A stretch of DNA of 64,000 nt, taken from Hyphomicrobiales bacterium. Its GTDB lineage: Bacteria > Pseudomonadota > Alphaproteobacteria > Rhizobiales > Beijerinckiaceae. A program made the translations under genes and the position numbers. The notes under the pieces were generated by a model, which was not told the origin of the DNA, did no database searches, and saw only the letters and a program-made list of their open reading frames with translations. Shown piece after piece: positions 1 through 8,581 of this stretch. Positions within the stretch are counted from its first letter, which is position 1; every line of letters starts with the position of its first letter. The DNA is taken from positions 1,919,001 to 1,983,000 of the forward strand of contig CAKNFJ010000001.1 in assembly GCA_930633495.1 (NCBI GenBank). The letters run 5' to 3'.

Positions 1-358
1 CGGTGTGCTGCATGTAGAACGAGGTCTTGCCCTGGCGCTGCGCCATCTGCATGCGCCCGTCGAAGGTGCGCAGCGTCATCATGTGGCGCAGGCCGCGGAT
101 CAGGTCCTCATGCGAGAGATCGGGCACCCAGGGGCCGACCGCCTCGCCCTCGCGATTGAGCACGCGGATGATCGAATAGGCGAGGTCGCGGATGTCCTTG
201 GGGTCGACATCGACCGGCGGGCGGGCAACCGAACCCGCCTTCGGGATCACGACATGGGAGAAGTCCGGCTTCTCGCCTGGGCGACTGGCGGGCTTGGGGA
301 CGTGAAACTGCAGTGGCTGGGTTGCTGCCGGCGCCTGGCCTGCCTTGTCGCTGCTCAT
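1..358 (-). CDS. bkdA1: Branched-chain 2-oxoacid dehydrogenase E1 alpha subunit, N-terminal part (runs off the left edge)
   Basis: This is the 5' part of a thiamine-diphosphate-dependent E1 alpha gene; the rest lies left of the window. The E1 component decarboxylates branched-chain 2-oxoacids from Val, Leu and Ile breakdown. About 119 residues are visible. They include an N-terminal linker rich in Pro and Ala, the stretch IRDLAYSIIRVLNREGEAVG, and then MMTLRTFDGRMQMAQRQGK, which is typical of the start of the E1 alpha fold. The start at 358 has GGAG about 6 nt upstream; an in-frame ATG at 370 is also possible. The gene diverges from an Lrp-type regulator, as bkd operons often do. Family assignment is good; the substrate is inferred. 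Confidence 0.78.
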   Translation of the reverse strand, partial: MSSDKAGQAPAATQPLQFHVPKPASRPGEKPDFSHVVIPKAGSVARPPVDVDPKDIRDLAYSIIRVLNREGEAVGPWVPDLSHEDLIRGLRHMMTLRTFDGRMQMAQRQGKTSFYMQHT

Positions 359-536
359 GAGCGCCTCCATCCCTGACGCCGCCAGCATTCCGCCTTCGCG
401 CGCATCCCGCAAGCGACTCTCGCGCTCTTCGTGATGCGGCGGGACGCACAGCCGGCCGGCGATCGTTCCCCTTGCAACCAACGCTAGCTGTGCAGCGACG
501 GAGGTTCATTCCGAATTTGCCGGCAATCACGAAATC

Positions 537-557
537 AGGCAGAAGATATTTCTGCCT
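537..557. promoter_or_regulatory. Candidate Lrp-type operator in the bkd divergent promoter region
   Basis: A perfect inverted repeat AGGCAGAA-N5-TTCTGCCT lies 29 nt before the regulator start, inside the 227-nt gap between two divergent genes. Lrp/AsnC proteins bind AT-centred dyads and often autoregulate, so it may control both directions. The symmetry is seen; binding is inferred. Confidence 0.45.
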
Positions 558-585
558 GCCAGGGATTTTGCAGAATGATCGGCCG

Positions 586-1083
586 ATGAACAAAAAGAGC
601 CTGAACGGTCCTGCTCTCGATCTGATCGATCGCAAGATTCTTGCTGCGCTGCGGGAGGACGGGCGCCTCACGACGCAGGCATTGGCGGAGAAGGTCGGGC
701 TCTCGCCTTCCCCGTGCTGGACGCGGGTGAAGCGGCTGGAGGAATCCGGCGCGATCGAGAAATACGTCGCGCTGCTCGACCACAAGGCGCTCGGCTACAA
801 CAACATCGTCTTCGTCGAGATCACGCTCGACAAGCATGACGACAAGGTGCTCGACCAGTGCGGCGAGGCGCTGAACCGGGCGCCCGAGGTGGTCGAGGCG
901 CATCTCGTGACCGGCGAGTACGATTATCTCGCCAAGGTCGTGGTCAGCGGCACCGACCATTACGAGCGCTTCCTGCGCGGAACGATCTACCGCATTCCGG
1001 GGGTGCGCCAGACGCGGACGACCTTCGGGCTCAGGGCGCTGAAGCGGACATTGTCCGTCGATCCGCTGAAGGTTGTGGGGTGA
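586..1083 (+). CDS. bkdR: Lrp/AsnC family transcriptional regulator, probably of branched-chain oxoacid dehydrogenase
   Basis: 165 residues, the normal length for the family. Residues about 10-60 carry the Lrp-type helix-turn-helix (LDLIDRKILAALREDGRLTT, then ALAEKVGLSPSPCWTRVKRL). Residues about 75-150 form the RAM ligand-binding domain. The gene is divergent from the E1 alpha gene and faces away across a short gap holding a perfect dyad, the same arrangement as bkdR and bkdA1 in pseudomonads. It probably senses a branched-chain amino acid and activates bkd. The start at 586 gives the canonical N-terminus; a longer reading frame upstream has no good start. The regulator family is clear; the target is inferred from position. 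Confidence 0.8.
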   Translation: MNKKSLNGPALDLIDRKILAALREDGRLTTQALAEKVGLSPSPCWTRVKRLEESGAIEKYVALLDHKALGYNNIVFVEITLDKHDDKVLDQCGEALNRAPEVVEAHLVTGEYDYLAKVVVSGTDHYERFLRGTIYRIPGVRQTRTTFGLRALKRTLSVDPLKVVG

Positions 1084-1106
1084 GCGGTGGCGATGACAGG
1101 CGCGGG

Positions 1107-1249
1107 GAACCCCTCTCCCGGGTGGGAGAGGGGCAGGGGTGAGGGCCTGCCATTGATCGTTGAAACGGAGCGGCGCCGCTGCGCCCTCAGCGGTGACGGC
1201 GGGCCCTCATCCGGCCCTCCGGGCCACCTTCTCCCATCCGGGAGAAGGA
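1107..1249. repeat. Intergenic palindromic repeat, family A, copy 1
   Basis: The segment holds nested inverted repeats built on CCCTCTCCCGGGTGGGAGAGGG at one end and CTTCTCCCATCCGGGAGAAG at the other. It sits between the Lrp-type gene and the LLM oxidoreductase gene. A diverged copy in the opposite orientation lies at 24617-24766. It probably folds into strong hairpins in RNA. No coding signal was seen. Confidence 0.75.
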
Positions 1250-1282
1250 AACAGCGTCGCGGCGTCAGAGCCGACCGGCCCC

Positions 1283-2320
1283 TTACGCCAGCATCTCCCG
1301 CACCAGCGGCACGACCTTCTCGCCGTAGAGCCGGATGCACTCCATCGCCTTCTCATGCGCCAGCGGGCCGGCGCTGTACTTCAGCTGGAAGCGGGCGATG
1401 CCCAGCCCCTTGGCGGTCGCAGCGATCTTGCGCGCCACCGTCTCGGGCGAGCCGAGATAGAGCGAGCCGCGCGCGACCTCCTGCTCGAACTCGTCACGGC
1501 CCATCGGGGGCCAGCCACGCTCGGCGCCGATGCGGTCGCGCATCTGCTTGTAGGCCGGGAAGAACTCCTCCTTCGCCTGCTCGTCGGTCGCCGCGACATA
1601 GCCCGGCGAATGCACGCCGACGGGCTTGGCCGGCTTTCCGATCTGGCCATAGGCACGGTGATAGAGATCGACGAAGGGTTTGAAGCGCAGCGGATCGCCC
1701 CCGATGATGGCCAGCATCATCGGCAGGTCGTGGCGCACGGCACGGATCACCGATTCCGGGCTGCCGCCGACGCCGATCCAGGTCTTGAGCGGACCGTGCT
1801 CGATCGGCGGATAGACGCGCTGGTCCTGGAGCGGCGGCCGGATCGAGCCCTGCCAGCTCACCGGCTCCTGCGGCAGCAGCGCAGCGAAGAGATCGAGCTT
1901 CTCCTCGAAGAGCTTTTCATAGTCGCGCAGGTCGAAGCCGAAGAGCGGGAAGGATTCGGTGAAGGAGCCGCGCCCGAGAATGACCTCCGCGCGCCCGTTC
2001 GAGAGCGCGTCGACGGTCGAGAAGCGCTGGAAGACGCGGATCGGGTCGTCCGAGCTCAGCACGGTGACGGCCGAGCCGAGCTTGATCCGGCTGGTGCGCG
2101 TGGCCATGCCGGCCAGCACCGTCTCCGGCGAGGACACCGCGAAATCGGCCCGATGATGCTCGCCGACGCCGATGAAATCGATCCCGACGCTGTCGGCCAG
2201 GACGGCTTCGTCGACGAGATTGCGGATCACCTGCGCATGCGGCAGCGGCTGGCCGTCCGCCCCGTTGGTGACGTCGCCGAAGGTGTCGAGCCCGAATTCC
2301 AGTTCCTGTGCCATGATCAT
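1283..2320 (-). CDS. LLM class flavin-dependent oxidoreductase (luciferase-like)
   Basis: About 345 residues with the bacterial-luciferase-like TIM-barrel signature: GLDTFGDVT at the N-terminus, GIDFIGVGEHHRADF, RIKLGSAVTVLSSDDPIRVF and ALSNGRAEVILGRGSF. Such enzymes use reduced FMN or F420, usually as monooxygenases; the substrate cannot be told from the sequence. Two close ATGs (2320 and 2314) are possible starts. The gene is divergent from the formate-dehydrogenase regulator but has no obvious link to it. Family strong, function open. Confidence 0.85.
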   Translation of the reverse strand: MIMAQELEFGLDTFGDVTNGADGQPLPHAQVIRNLVDEAVLADSVGIDFIGVGEHHRADFAVSSPETVLAGMATRTSRIKLGSAVTVLSSDDPIRVFQRFSTVDALSNGRAEVILGRGSFTESFPLFGFDLRDYEKLFEEKLDLFAALLPQEPVSWQGSIRPPLQDQRVYPPIEHGPLKTWIGVGGSPESVIRAVRHDLPMMLAIIGGDPLRFKPFVDLYHRAYGQIGKPAKPVGVHSPGYVAATDEQAKEEFFPAYKQMRDRIGAERGWPPMGRDEFEQEVARGSLYLGSPETVARKIAATAKGLGIARFQLKYSAGPLAHEKAMECIRLYGEKVVPLVREMLA

Positions 2321-2408
2321 CCCGAGGCCGCGACGCGGCCTGTTGCCTGCCGGCCATCCCGGCCTTCCGGAATTAGGGTCGGGCTTGCCGCTGCGCAATT
2401 CTCCCGGC

Positions 2409-2448
2409 GTTGCCACTCCGGCAACAGCCTGTTTGCATGGTTGCAACC
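2409..2448. promoter_or_regulatory. Candidate LysR boxes upstream of fdsR
   Basis: GTTGCC-N5-GGCAAC at 2409-2425 contains the T-N11-A pattern expected of LysR-type binding sites (2411-2423). A second perfect palindrome, GGTTGCAACC, lies at 2439-2448. Both are in the divergent gap before fdsR and fit autoregulation. The function is inferred. Confidence 0.4.
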
Positions 2449-2523
2449 GCGGAGCTTGCGCCAACCGCGCGCGATGCCGATGCTCGGGCACGCGGCGACA
2501 CCGGCCGCCTCCGAGCCGACGCC

Positions 2524-3438
2524 ATGATCATTCGCCAGCTGGTTTATCTCGACGCGCTCGCCCGCGAGAAGCATTTCCGCCGTGCGGCCGAGGCCTGCCA
2601 TGTCTCGCAGCCGACGCTCTCGGCCGCGATCGTGCAGCTCGAGGAAGAGCTCGGCGTGCTGATCGTCGAGCGTGGCCGGCGGTTCCAGGGCTTCACCAAG
2701 GAGGGCGAGGTCGTGCTCGCCCATGCCAGGCGCATCCTGGCCGAAGCCGAGGTGATGAAGGAATCCGTCGCGGAGCTGCGCGCGGGCACCGGCGGGCGGA
2801 TCCGGCTCGGCGCGATCCCGACCGCGCTGCCGATGATCGCCCACATCACGGCGCCTTTCTCCGAACGCTATCCGGGGGTCTCGCTGACCGTGCTCTCGCT
2901 GACCTCGCAGGAGATTCAGGAGGGCATCGATAATTTCGAGCTCGATGTCGGGCTGACCTATCTCGACAACGAGCCGCTCGACCGGGTTATCTCCAAGCCG
3001 ATCTACCAGGAAGCCTATGTGCTGCTGACGCGCGAGGACGGGCCGCTCGGCACGCGCAAGACCATTTCATGGGCGGAGGCCGCGGAGCAGAAGCTTTGCC
3101 TGCTCACCGGCGACATGCAGAACCGGCGCATCATCGACGGCATCTTCCGCGCGGTCGGAGCGGCGCCGCGCCCGGCGATCGAGACCAACTCGATCTTCAA
3201 TCTCTGCTCCCATGCCGGCATCCAGGGGGTTTCCAGCATCGTCTCGCTGCAATTGCTGGAGTTTTTCGGCGTGCCGCTCGGCACCAAGGCGCTGCGGCTG
3301 GTCGAGCCCGAGGCGCAGCGCACCATCGGCCTCATCGTCGCCGACCGCCAGCCGATGGCGCCGCTGGCGCGCAACCTGATGACGATGACCCAGCCCGTCT
3401 CCGAGGCCGGGGTGCCGCGACAGCCGACGGAGCGATAG
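2524..3438 (+). CDS. fdsR: LysR family transcriptional regulator of the formate dehydrogenase operon
   Basis: 304 residues. An N-terminal winged helix-turn-helix lies at about 3-62 (FRRAAEACHVSQPTLSAAIV), followed by a type-2 periplasmic-binding-like effector domain from about 90. It lies just upstream of fdsG on the same strand, separated by 211 nt that contain T-N11-A symmetry. This matches the place of FdsR, the LysR-type regulator described for fds operons in Cupriavidus. The start at 2524 (MIIRQLVYLDAL) gives a standard LysR N-terminus. Regulation of fds is inferred from position; the family is certain. Confidence 0.85.
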   Translation: MIIRQLVYLDALAREKHFRRAAEACHVSQPTLSAAIVQLEEELGVLIVERGRRFQGFTKEGEVVLAHARRILAEAEVMKESVAELRAGTGGRIRLGAIPTALPMIAHITAPFSERYPGVSLTVLSLTSQEIQEGIDNFELDVGLTYLDNEPLDRVISKPIYQEAYVLLTREDGPLGTRKTISWAEAAEQKLCLLTGDMQNRRIIDGIFRAVGAAPRPAIETNSIFNLCSHAGIQGVSSIVSLQLLEFFGVPLGTKALRLVEPEAQRTIGLIVADRQPMAPLARNLMTMTQPVSEAGVPRQPTER

Positions 3439-3542
3439 CCTCGACCTATCGCTGCGGTGCAACAGCCTGCGCCGGCCCGGCGCTTTTCAGCGGAAACATG
3501 AAGCTGCGACCGCAGGCCGCTCTGGATCGGCGCCATATTTCA

Positions 3543-3586
3543 ATAGTCAAAAACTATCATACAGTCGAAACAAACGATTTGAAATC
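3543..3586. promoter_or_regulatory. AT-rich fds promoter region with LysR-type box
   Basis: An AT-rich island in otherwise GC-rich DNA holds the perfect dyad ATAGT-CAAAA-ACTAT (3543-3557), which contains T-N11-A. A second dyad, GATTT-G-AAATC, lies at 3576-3586. They sit 93 and 64 nt before the fdsG start, where an FdsR activation site and promoter would be expected. Confidence 0.5.
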
Positions 3587-3649
3587 ATTCCAAGCTTGGC
3601 GTCTTCTTCTGGCTGAATGCACCCGGAAAACCGGGTCGATGGAGGAACG

Positions 3650-4120
3650 ATGGCCGGATATTCCGTCTGGGACGAGGAGAGCGCCCGTTCGATCATCGCA
3701 GGGCTTGCGCATCTGGAAGGCGCCACGCTACCGATGCTGCACGCTCTTCAGGACGAATTCGGCTATGTCGACCCGCAGGCCGTTCCTCTGATCGCCGAGG
3801 CGCTGAACCTGTCGCGCGCCGAGGTTCATGGCGCGATCTCGTTCTACCACGACTTCAAGACCACCCCGCAGCCAGCCCGCACCATCAAGCTCTGCCGCGC
3901 CGAGGCCTGCCAGGCGCTGGGCTGCGAGAAGGTGGTGGACGAGCTCGCGCGCGAACACGGCATCGCGCTGGACAGGCACCATTCCGGTGAGGCCGCCATC
4001 GAAACAGTGTATTGTCTCGGCAATTGCGCGCTTGGGCCCTCGGCCCTGGTCGATGGCGAATTGATCGGGCGCGTCGACGCGGCCCGCATCGCCGGGCTGT
4101 GCCAGCACGGAAGGGCGTGA
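3650..4120 (+). CDS. fdsG: NAD-dependent formate dehydrogenase gamma subunit
   Basis: 156 residues, a thioredoxin-like [2Fe-2S] protein related to NuoE of complex I. The four cluster cysteines are visible as C82-x4-C87 and C122-x3-C126. It passes electrons between the diaphorase subunit and the catalytic subunit of the soluble, oxygen-tolerant molybdenum formate dehydrogenase. It is the first gene of the fdsGBA-fdhD-fdsD operon. The start at 3650 has a strong GGAGGAA site. The next gene begins 2 nt after its stop. Confidence 0.95.
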   Translation: MAGYSVWDEESARSIIAGLAHLEGATLPMLHALQDEFGYVDPQAVPLIAEALNLSRAEVHGAISFYHDFKTTPQPARTIKLCRAEACQALGCEKVVDELAREHGIALDRHHSGEAAIETVYCLGNCALGPSALVDGELIGRVDAARIAGLCQHGRA

Positions 4121-4122
4121 GC

Positions 4123-5688
4123 ATGAGCGCCGCCTCGGTCCGCATCTTCGTCCCCATCGATGCCGCCGCCTTGTCGGTCGGCGCGGAAGCCGTCGCGCAG
4201 GCCGTGGCACGCGAGGCGGCGGAGCGTGGGCTTGCCGTCGAGATCATCCGCAATGGCTCGCGCGGCATGCTCTGGCTGGAGCCACTGGTCGAGGTCGAGA
4301 CGGCCGAGGGGCGCATCGCCTACGGGCCGGTCGCGGCGAAGGACGTCGCCTCCCTGTTCGAGGCCGGTTTCGTCTCGGGCGGCGCGCACGCGTTGCGCCT
4401 CGGTAAGACCGAGGAGCTCGACTGGCTGAAGCGCCAGCAGCGCCTCACCTTCGAGCGCGTCGGCGTCATCGATCCGCTCTCCATTGCCGACTACCGCGCC
4501 CATGGCGGGTTCAAGGGTCTGGAGCGGGCGCTCGGCCTGACCGGCAACGAGATCGTCCAGACGATCAAGGCGTCGGGCCTGCGCGGGCGCGGCGGCGCCG
4601 GCTTCCCGACCGGCATCAAATGGCAGACGGTCCATGATGCGCAGGCGGAACAGAAATACATCGTGTGTAATGCCGACGAGGGCGACAGCGGCACTTTCGC
4701 CGACCGCATGCTGTTCGAAGGCGACCCCTATCTCACCATCGAGGGCATGGCGATCGCGGCCATCGCGGTCGGGGCGACGCGCGGCTACATCTATCTGCGG
4801 TCGGAGTATCCGCACGCCTTTCGCACGCTCCAGCGCGCCATCTTGAAAGCGGAAGCCGCCGGGCTGATCGGTGCCTCCATCATGGGCTCGCAGCACGCCT
4901 TCCACCTGGAAGTTCGGCTCGGCGCCGGCGCCTATATCTGCGGCGAGGAAACCTCGCTGCTCGAAAGCCTCGAAGGCAAGCGCGCCATCGTCCGCGCCAA
5001 GCCGCCGCTGCCGGCCCTGCAAGGGCTCTTCGGCAAGCCGACCATCGTCAACAACGTGCTCTCCTTCGCCGCCGTGCCGTGGATCATGGATCATGGCGCT
5101 GAAGCCTATGCAGATTACGGCATGGGCCGCTCGCGCGGCACGCTGCCGGTGCAGCTTGGCGGCAATGTCAGGCGCGGCGGGTTGATCGAGCTCGCCTTCG
5201 GCATCTCGCTGCGCGAGATCATCGAAGATATGGGCGGCGGCACCTTGTCGGGCCGGCCGATCCGCGCCGTGCAGGTCGGCGGGCCGCTCGGCGCGTACCT
5301 TACGGCCGAGCAACTCGACGTGCAGATGGATTACGAGGCACTCGCCGCGATGCGCGCGATGCTCGGCCATGGCGGCATCGTGGTCTTCGACGACACCGTC
5401 GACATGGCCAAGCAAGCGCGCTTCGCCTTCGCCTTCTGCGCCAAGGAAAGCTGCGGCAAGTGCACGCCCTGCCGCATCGGGGCTACGCGCGGCGTCGAGG
5501 TGATGGACCGCATCATCGCCGGCACCGAACGGCCGAAGAACATCGCGGTGCTGCGCGACCTCGCCAAGCTGATGACCGACGCCTCCCTCTGCGCCATGGG
5601 CGGGCTGACGCCGATGCCGGTCATGAGCGCGCTCAACCATTTCCCCGAGGATTTCGACCGTCCTCCGCTGCCTCTGGCGGCCGAGTGA
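4123..5688 (+). CDS. fdsB: NAD-dependent formate dehydrogenase beta subunit
   Basis: 521 residues, related to NuoF with an extra N-terminal thioredoxin-like domain (about 1-110). The FMN/NADH region shows GLRGRGGAGFPTGIKW and NADEGDSGTF. A [4Fe-4S] cluster motif ESCGKCTPCR lies near the C-terminus, with the fourth Cys about 40 residues on. This subunit hands electrons from the enzyme to NAD+. It starts 2 nt after fdsG and is followed after 10 nt by fdsA, so the three are clearly co-transcribed. Confidence 0.95.
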   Translation: MSAASVRIFVPIDAAALSVGAEAVAQAVAREAAERGLAVEIIRNGSRGMLWLEPLVEVETAEGRIAYGPVAAKDVASLFEAGFVSGGAHALRLGKTEELDWLKRQQRLTFERVGVIDPLSIADYRAHGGFKGLERALGLTGNEIVQTIKASGLRGRGGAGFPTGIKWQTVHDAQAEQKYIVCNADEGDSGTFADRMLFEGDPYLTIEGMAIAAIAVGATRGYIYLRSEYPHAFRTLQRAILKAEAAGLIGASIMGSQHAFHLEVRLGAGAYICGEETSLLESLEGKRAIVRAKPPLPALQGLFGKPTIVNNVLSFAAVPWIMDHGAEAYADYGMGRSRGTLPVQLGGNVRRGGLIELAFGISLREIIEDMGGGTLSGRPIRAVQVGGPLGAYLTAEQLDVQMDYEALAAMRAMLGHGGIVVFDDTVDMAKQARFAFAFCAKESCGKCTPCRIGATRGVEVMDRIIAGTERPKNIAVLRDLAKLMTDASLCAMGGLTPMPVMSALNHFPEDFDRPPLPLAAE

Positions 5689-5698
5689 GGAGGCCAGG

Positions 5699-8581
5699 AT
5701 GAGCCTGATCAAGGAAATCGACTACGGCACGCCGATCCGCCTCTCCGAGCACACGGTGACGCTGACTATCGACGGCCAGAGCGTCACGGTGCCGGCCGGA
5801 ACCTCGGTGATGGCGGCGGCGATGAGCCTGGGAACGACCATCCCGAAGCTCTGCGCCACCGACTCGCTCGAACCCTTCGGCTCCTGCCGACTCTGCCTCG
5901 TCGAAATCGAGGGGCGGCGCGGCACGCCCGCCTCCTGCACAACGCCGGCGGAAGACGGCATGGTCGTCCGCACCCAATCGGAGAACCTCGCCTCGCTGCG
6001 CAAGGGCGTGATGGAGCTCTACATCTCCGACCACCCGCTCGATTGCCTGACCTGCTCGGCCAATGGCGATTGCGAATTGCAGGACATGGCCGGCGCCGTC
6101 GGCCTGCGCGAGGTGCGCTATGGCTATGAGGGCGAGAACCACGTCTTCGCCAAGGGCAAGGACGGGCTCGCCAACGAGAACTGGCTCGCCAAGGACACCT
6201 CGAACCCGTATTTCACCTACGACCCCTCGAAATGCATCGTCTGCAATCGCTGCGTGCGCGCCTGCGAAGAGGTGCAGGGCACCTTCGCGCTGACGATCAC
6301 GGGGCGTGGCTTCGAGTCGCGCGTCGCTGCCGGCCCGACCGATTTCCTCGGCTCCGAATGCGTCTCTTGCGGTGCCTGCGTGCAGGCGTGCCCGACGGCG
6401 ACGCTGATCGAAAACAAGGTCATCGAGCATGGCCAGCCCGAGCATTCCGTGGTCACGACCTGCGCCTATTGTGGCGTCGGCTGCTCGTTCAAGGCGGAGA
6501 TGCAGGGCGACCGCGTCATCCGCATGGTGCCCTACAAGGACGGCAAGGCGAACGAGGGTCATAGCTGCGTCAAGGGCCGCTTCGCCTGGGGCTATGCCAC
6601 CCACAAGGACCGCATGACCAAGCCGATGATCCGGGCGAAGATCACGGACCCGTGGCGCGAGGTCTCCTGGGAAGAGGCAATCAATTACGCGGCTTCCGAG
6701 TTCAAGCGCATCCAGGCCAAGCATGGCCGCGAGTCGGTCGGCGCTATCACCTCCTCGCGCTGCACCAATGAGGAGGTATTCCTCGTCCAGAAGCTGGTGC
6801 GTGCCGCCTTCCGCAACAACAATGTCGATACCTGCGCCCGCGTCTGCCATTCGCCGACCGGCTACGGCCTGAAGACGACGTTCGGCACCTCGGCCGGCAC
6901 GCAGGATTTCAAATCGGTCGACAGATCCGACGTCATCCTCGTCATCGGCGCCAACCCGACCGACGGCCATCCGGTCTTCGCCTCGCGGATGAAGAAGCGC
7001 ATCCGGCAGGGCGCCCGCCTGATCGTTGCCGATCCGCGCCGGATCGACATGGTGCAGTCGCCGCATATCAAGGCGGATTATCATCTGCCGCTGAGGCCCG
7101 GCACCAATGTCGCGCTGCTCAATGCGCTCAGCCATGTCGTCGTCACCGAAGGGCTGATCGACGAGGCTTATGTGCGCGAGCGCTGCGACCTGGCCGATTT
7201 CGAACACTGGGCTCGCTTCGTCGCCCGCGAGGAGAACTCGCCGGAGGCCAGCGAGCACTATACCGGCGTTCCGGCGGCGGATGTGCGCGCCGCGGCGCGG
7301 CTCTACGCCACCGGCGGCAATGGCGCGATCTATTACGGGCTGGGCGTCACCGAGCACAGCCAGGGCTCGACCACGGTGATGGCGATGGCGAACCTCGCCA
7401 TGGCGACCGGGAATATCGGCCGCGACGGCGTCGGCATCAATCCGCTGCGCGGGCAGAACAATGTGCAGGGCTCCTGCGACATGGGCTCCTTCCCGCATGA
7501 GCTCTCGGGCTATCGCCACGTCTCCGACGATTCGACCCGGCAGGTCTTCGAGACGCTCTGGGGCGTGGCGCTCGATCCCGAGCAGGGCCTGCGCATCACC
7601 AACATGCTGGACGAGGCGGTCGAGGGCACGTTCAAGGGTCTCTATGTCCAGGGTGAGGACATCGCCCAGTCCGATCCCAACACCCGGCACGTCACGGCGG
7701 GGCTGGCCGCGATGGAATGCGTCGTCATCCAGGACATCTTCCTGAACGAGACGGCGAAATACGCCCATGTCTTCCTGCCGGGCGCCTCCTTCCTGGAAAA
7801 GGACGGCACCTTCACCAATGCCGAGCGGCGCATCAACCGCGTGCGGCAGGTGATGGCGCCGCTTTCCGGCAAGGAGGAATGGCAGGTCACGATCGAGCTT
7901 GCCCGGGCGCTCGGCTACGAGATGGGCTACAGCCACCCGAGCGAGATCATGGACGAGATCGCCCAGCTGACACCGAGCTTCGCCGGCGTCTCCTACGGCA
8001 AGCTGGACGCGCTCGGCTCGGTGCAGTGGCCCTGCAACGACAAGGCGCCGGAAGGCACGCCGCTGATGCATGTCGACCGCTTCGTGCGCGGCAAGGGCAA
8101 GTTCATGATCACCGAATACGTCCCGACCGAGGAACGGACCGGCCCGCGCTTCCCGCTGCTGCTCACAACCGGCCGCATCCTCTCGCAATACAATGTCGGC
8201 GCGCAGACGCGGCGCACCGAGAACGGCACCTGGCATGACGAGGACGTGCTGGAGATCCACCCCTTCGACGCCGAGAGTCGCGGCATCCGCGACGGCGACC
8301 TCGTCGCGCTGAACAGCCGGTCCGGCGAGATCGCGCTTCGCGCCGAGATTTCGGAGCGGATGCAGCCGGGCGTGGTCTACACCACCTTCCACCACGCAAA
8401 GACCGGCGCCAACGTCATCACGACGGATTTCTCCGACTGGGCGACGAATTGCCCGGAATACAAGGTCACCGCCGTCGAGGTGCGCCGGACCAACCACTAC
8501 TCGCCGTGGCAGGAGAAGAATTTCGAGGAGGACGTGACCCTGCGCCGGATCGCGGAGCGCCTGCCCGATGCCGCGGAGTAA
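5699..8581 (+). CDS. fdsA: NAD-dependent formate dehydrogenase catalytic alpha subunit
   Basis: 960 residues. In order: a [2Fe-2S] ferredoxin domain (C52, C63, C66, C80), a His/Cys [4Fe-4S] motif (DHPLDCLTCSANGDC, 111-125), two ferredoxin-like [4Fe-4S] clusters (about 179-231), and a molybdopterin-type [4Fe-4S] site (CAYCGVGC, 255-262). The bis-MGD oxidoreductase domain follows. C383 in the motif CARVCHSPT is the expected molybdenum ligand; the codon is TGC, so this is the cysteine and not the selenocysteine type. It oxidises formate to CO2. The next gene, fdhD, overlaps its end by 14 nt. Confidence 0.95.
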   Translation: MSLIKEIDYGTPIRLSEHTVTLTIDGQSVTVPAGTSVMAAAMSLGTTIPKLCATDSLEPFGSCRLCLVEIEGRRGTPASCTTPAEDGMVVRTQSENLASLRKGVMELYISDHPLDCLTCSANGDCELQDMAGAVGLREVRYGYEGENHVFAKGKDGLANENWLAKDTSNPYFTYDPSKCIVCNRCVRACEEVQGTFALTITGRGFESRVAAGPTDFLGSECVSCGACVQACPTATLIENKVIEHGQPEHSVVTTCAYCGVGCSFKAEMQGDRVIRMVPYKDGKANEGHSCVKGRFAWGYATHKDRMTKPMIRAKITDPWREVSWEEAINYAASEFKRIQAKHGRESVGAITSSRCTNEEVFLVQKLVRAAFRNNNVDTCARVCHSPTGYGLKTTFGTSAGTQDFKSVDRSDVILVIGANPTDGHPVFASRMKKRIRQGARLIVADPRRIDMVQSPHIKADYHLPLRPGTNVALLNALSHVVVTEGLIDEAYVRERCDLADFEHWARFVAREENSPEASEHYTGVPAADVRAAARLYATGGNGAIYYGLGVTEHSQGSTTVMAMANLAMATGNIGRDGVGINPLRGQNNVQGSCDMGSFPHELSGYRHVSDDSTRQVFETLWGVALDPEQGLRITNMLDEAVEGTFKGLYVQGEDIAQSDPNTRHVTAGLAAMECVVIQDIFLNETAKYAHVFLPGASFLEKDGTFTNAERRINRVRQVMAPLSGKEEWQVTIELARALGYEMGYSHPSEIMDEIAQLTPSFAGVSYGKLDALGSVQWPCNDKAPEGTPLMHVDRFVRGKGKFMITEYVPTEERTGPRFPLLLTTGRILSQYNVGAQTRRTENGTWHDEDVLEIHPFDAESRGIRDGDLVALNSRSGEIALRAEISERMQPGVVYTTFHHAKTGANVITTDFSDWATNCPEYKVTAVEVRRTNHYSPWQEKNFEEDVTLRRIAERLPDAAE

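Noticed and set aside
3844..5712. 622-residue open frame opposite fdsB and the end of fdsG
   Set aside because: Antisense shadow. The + strand genes carry complete Fe-S and FMN motifs, and the minus frame has none.
6844..6855. Selenocysteine formate dehydrogenase
   Set aside because: The active-site codon in CARVCHSPT is TGC, not TGA, and no SECIS-like stem is needed.
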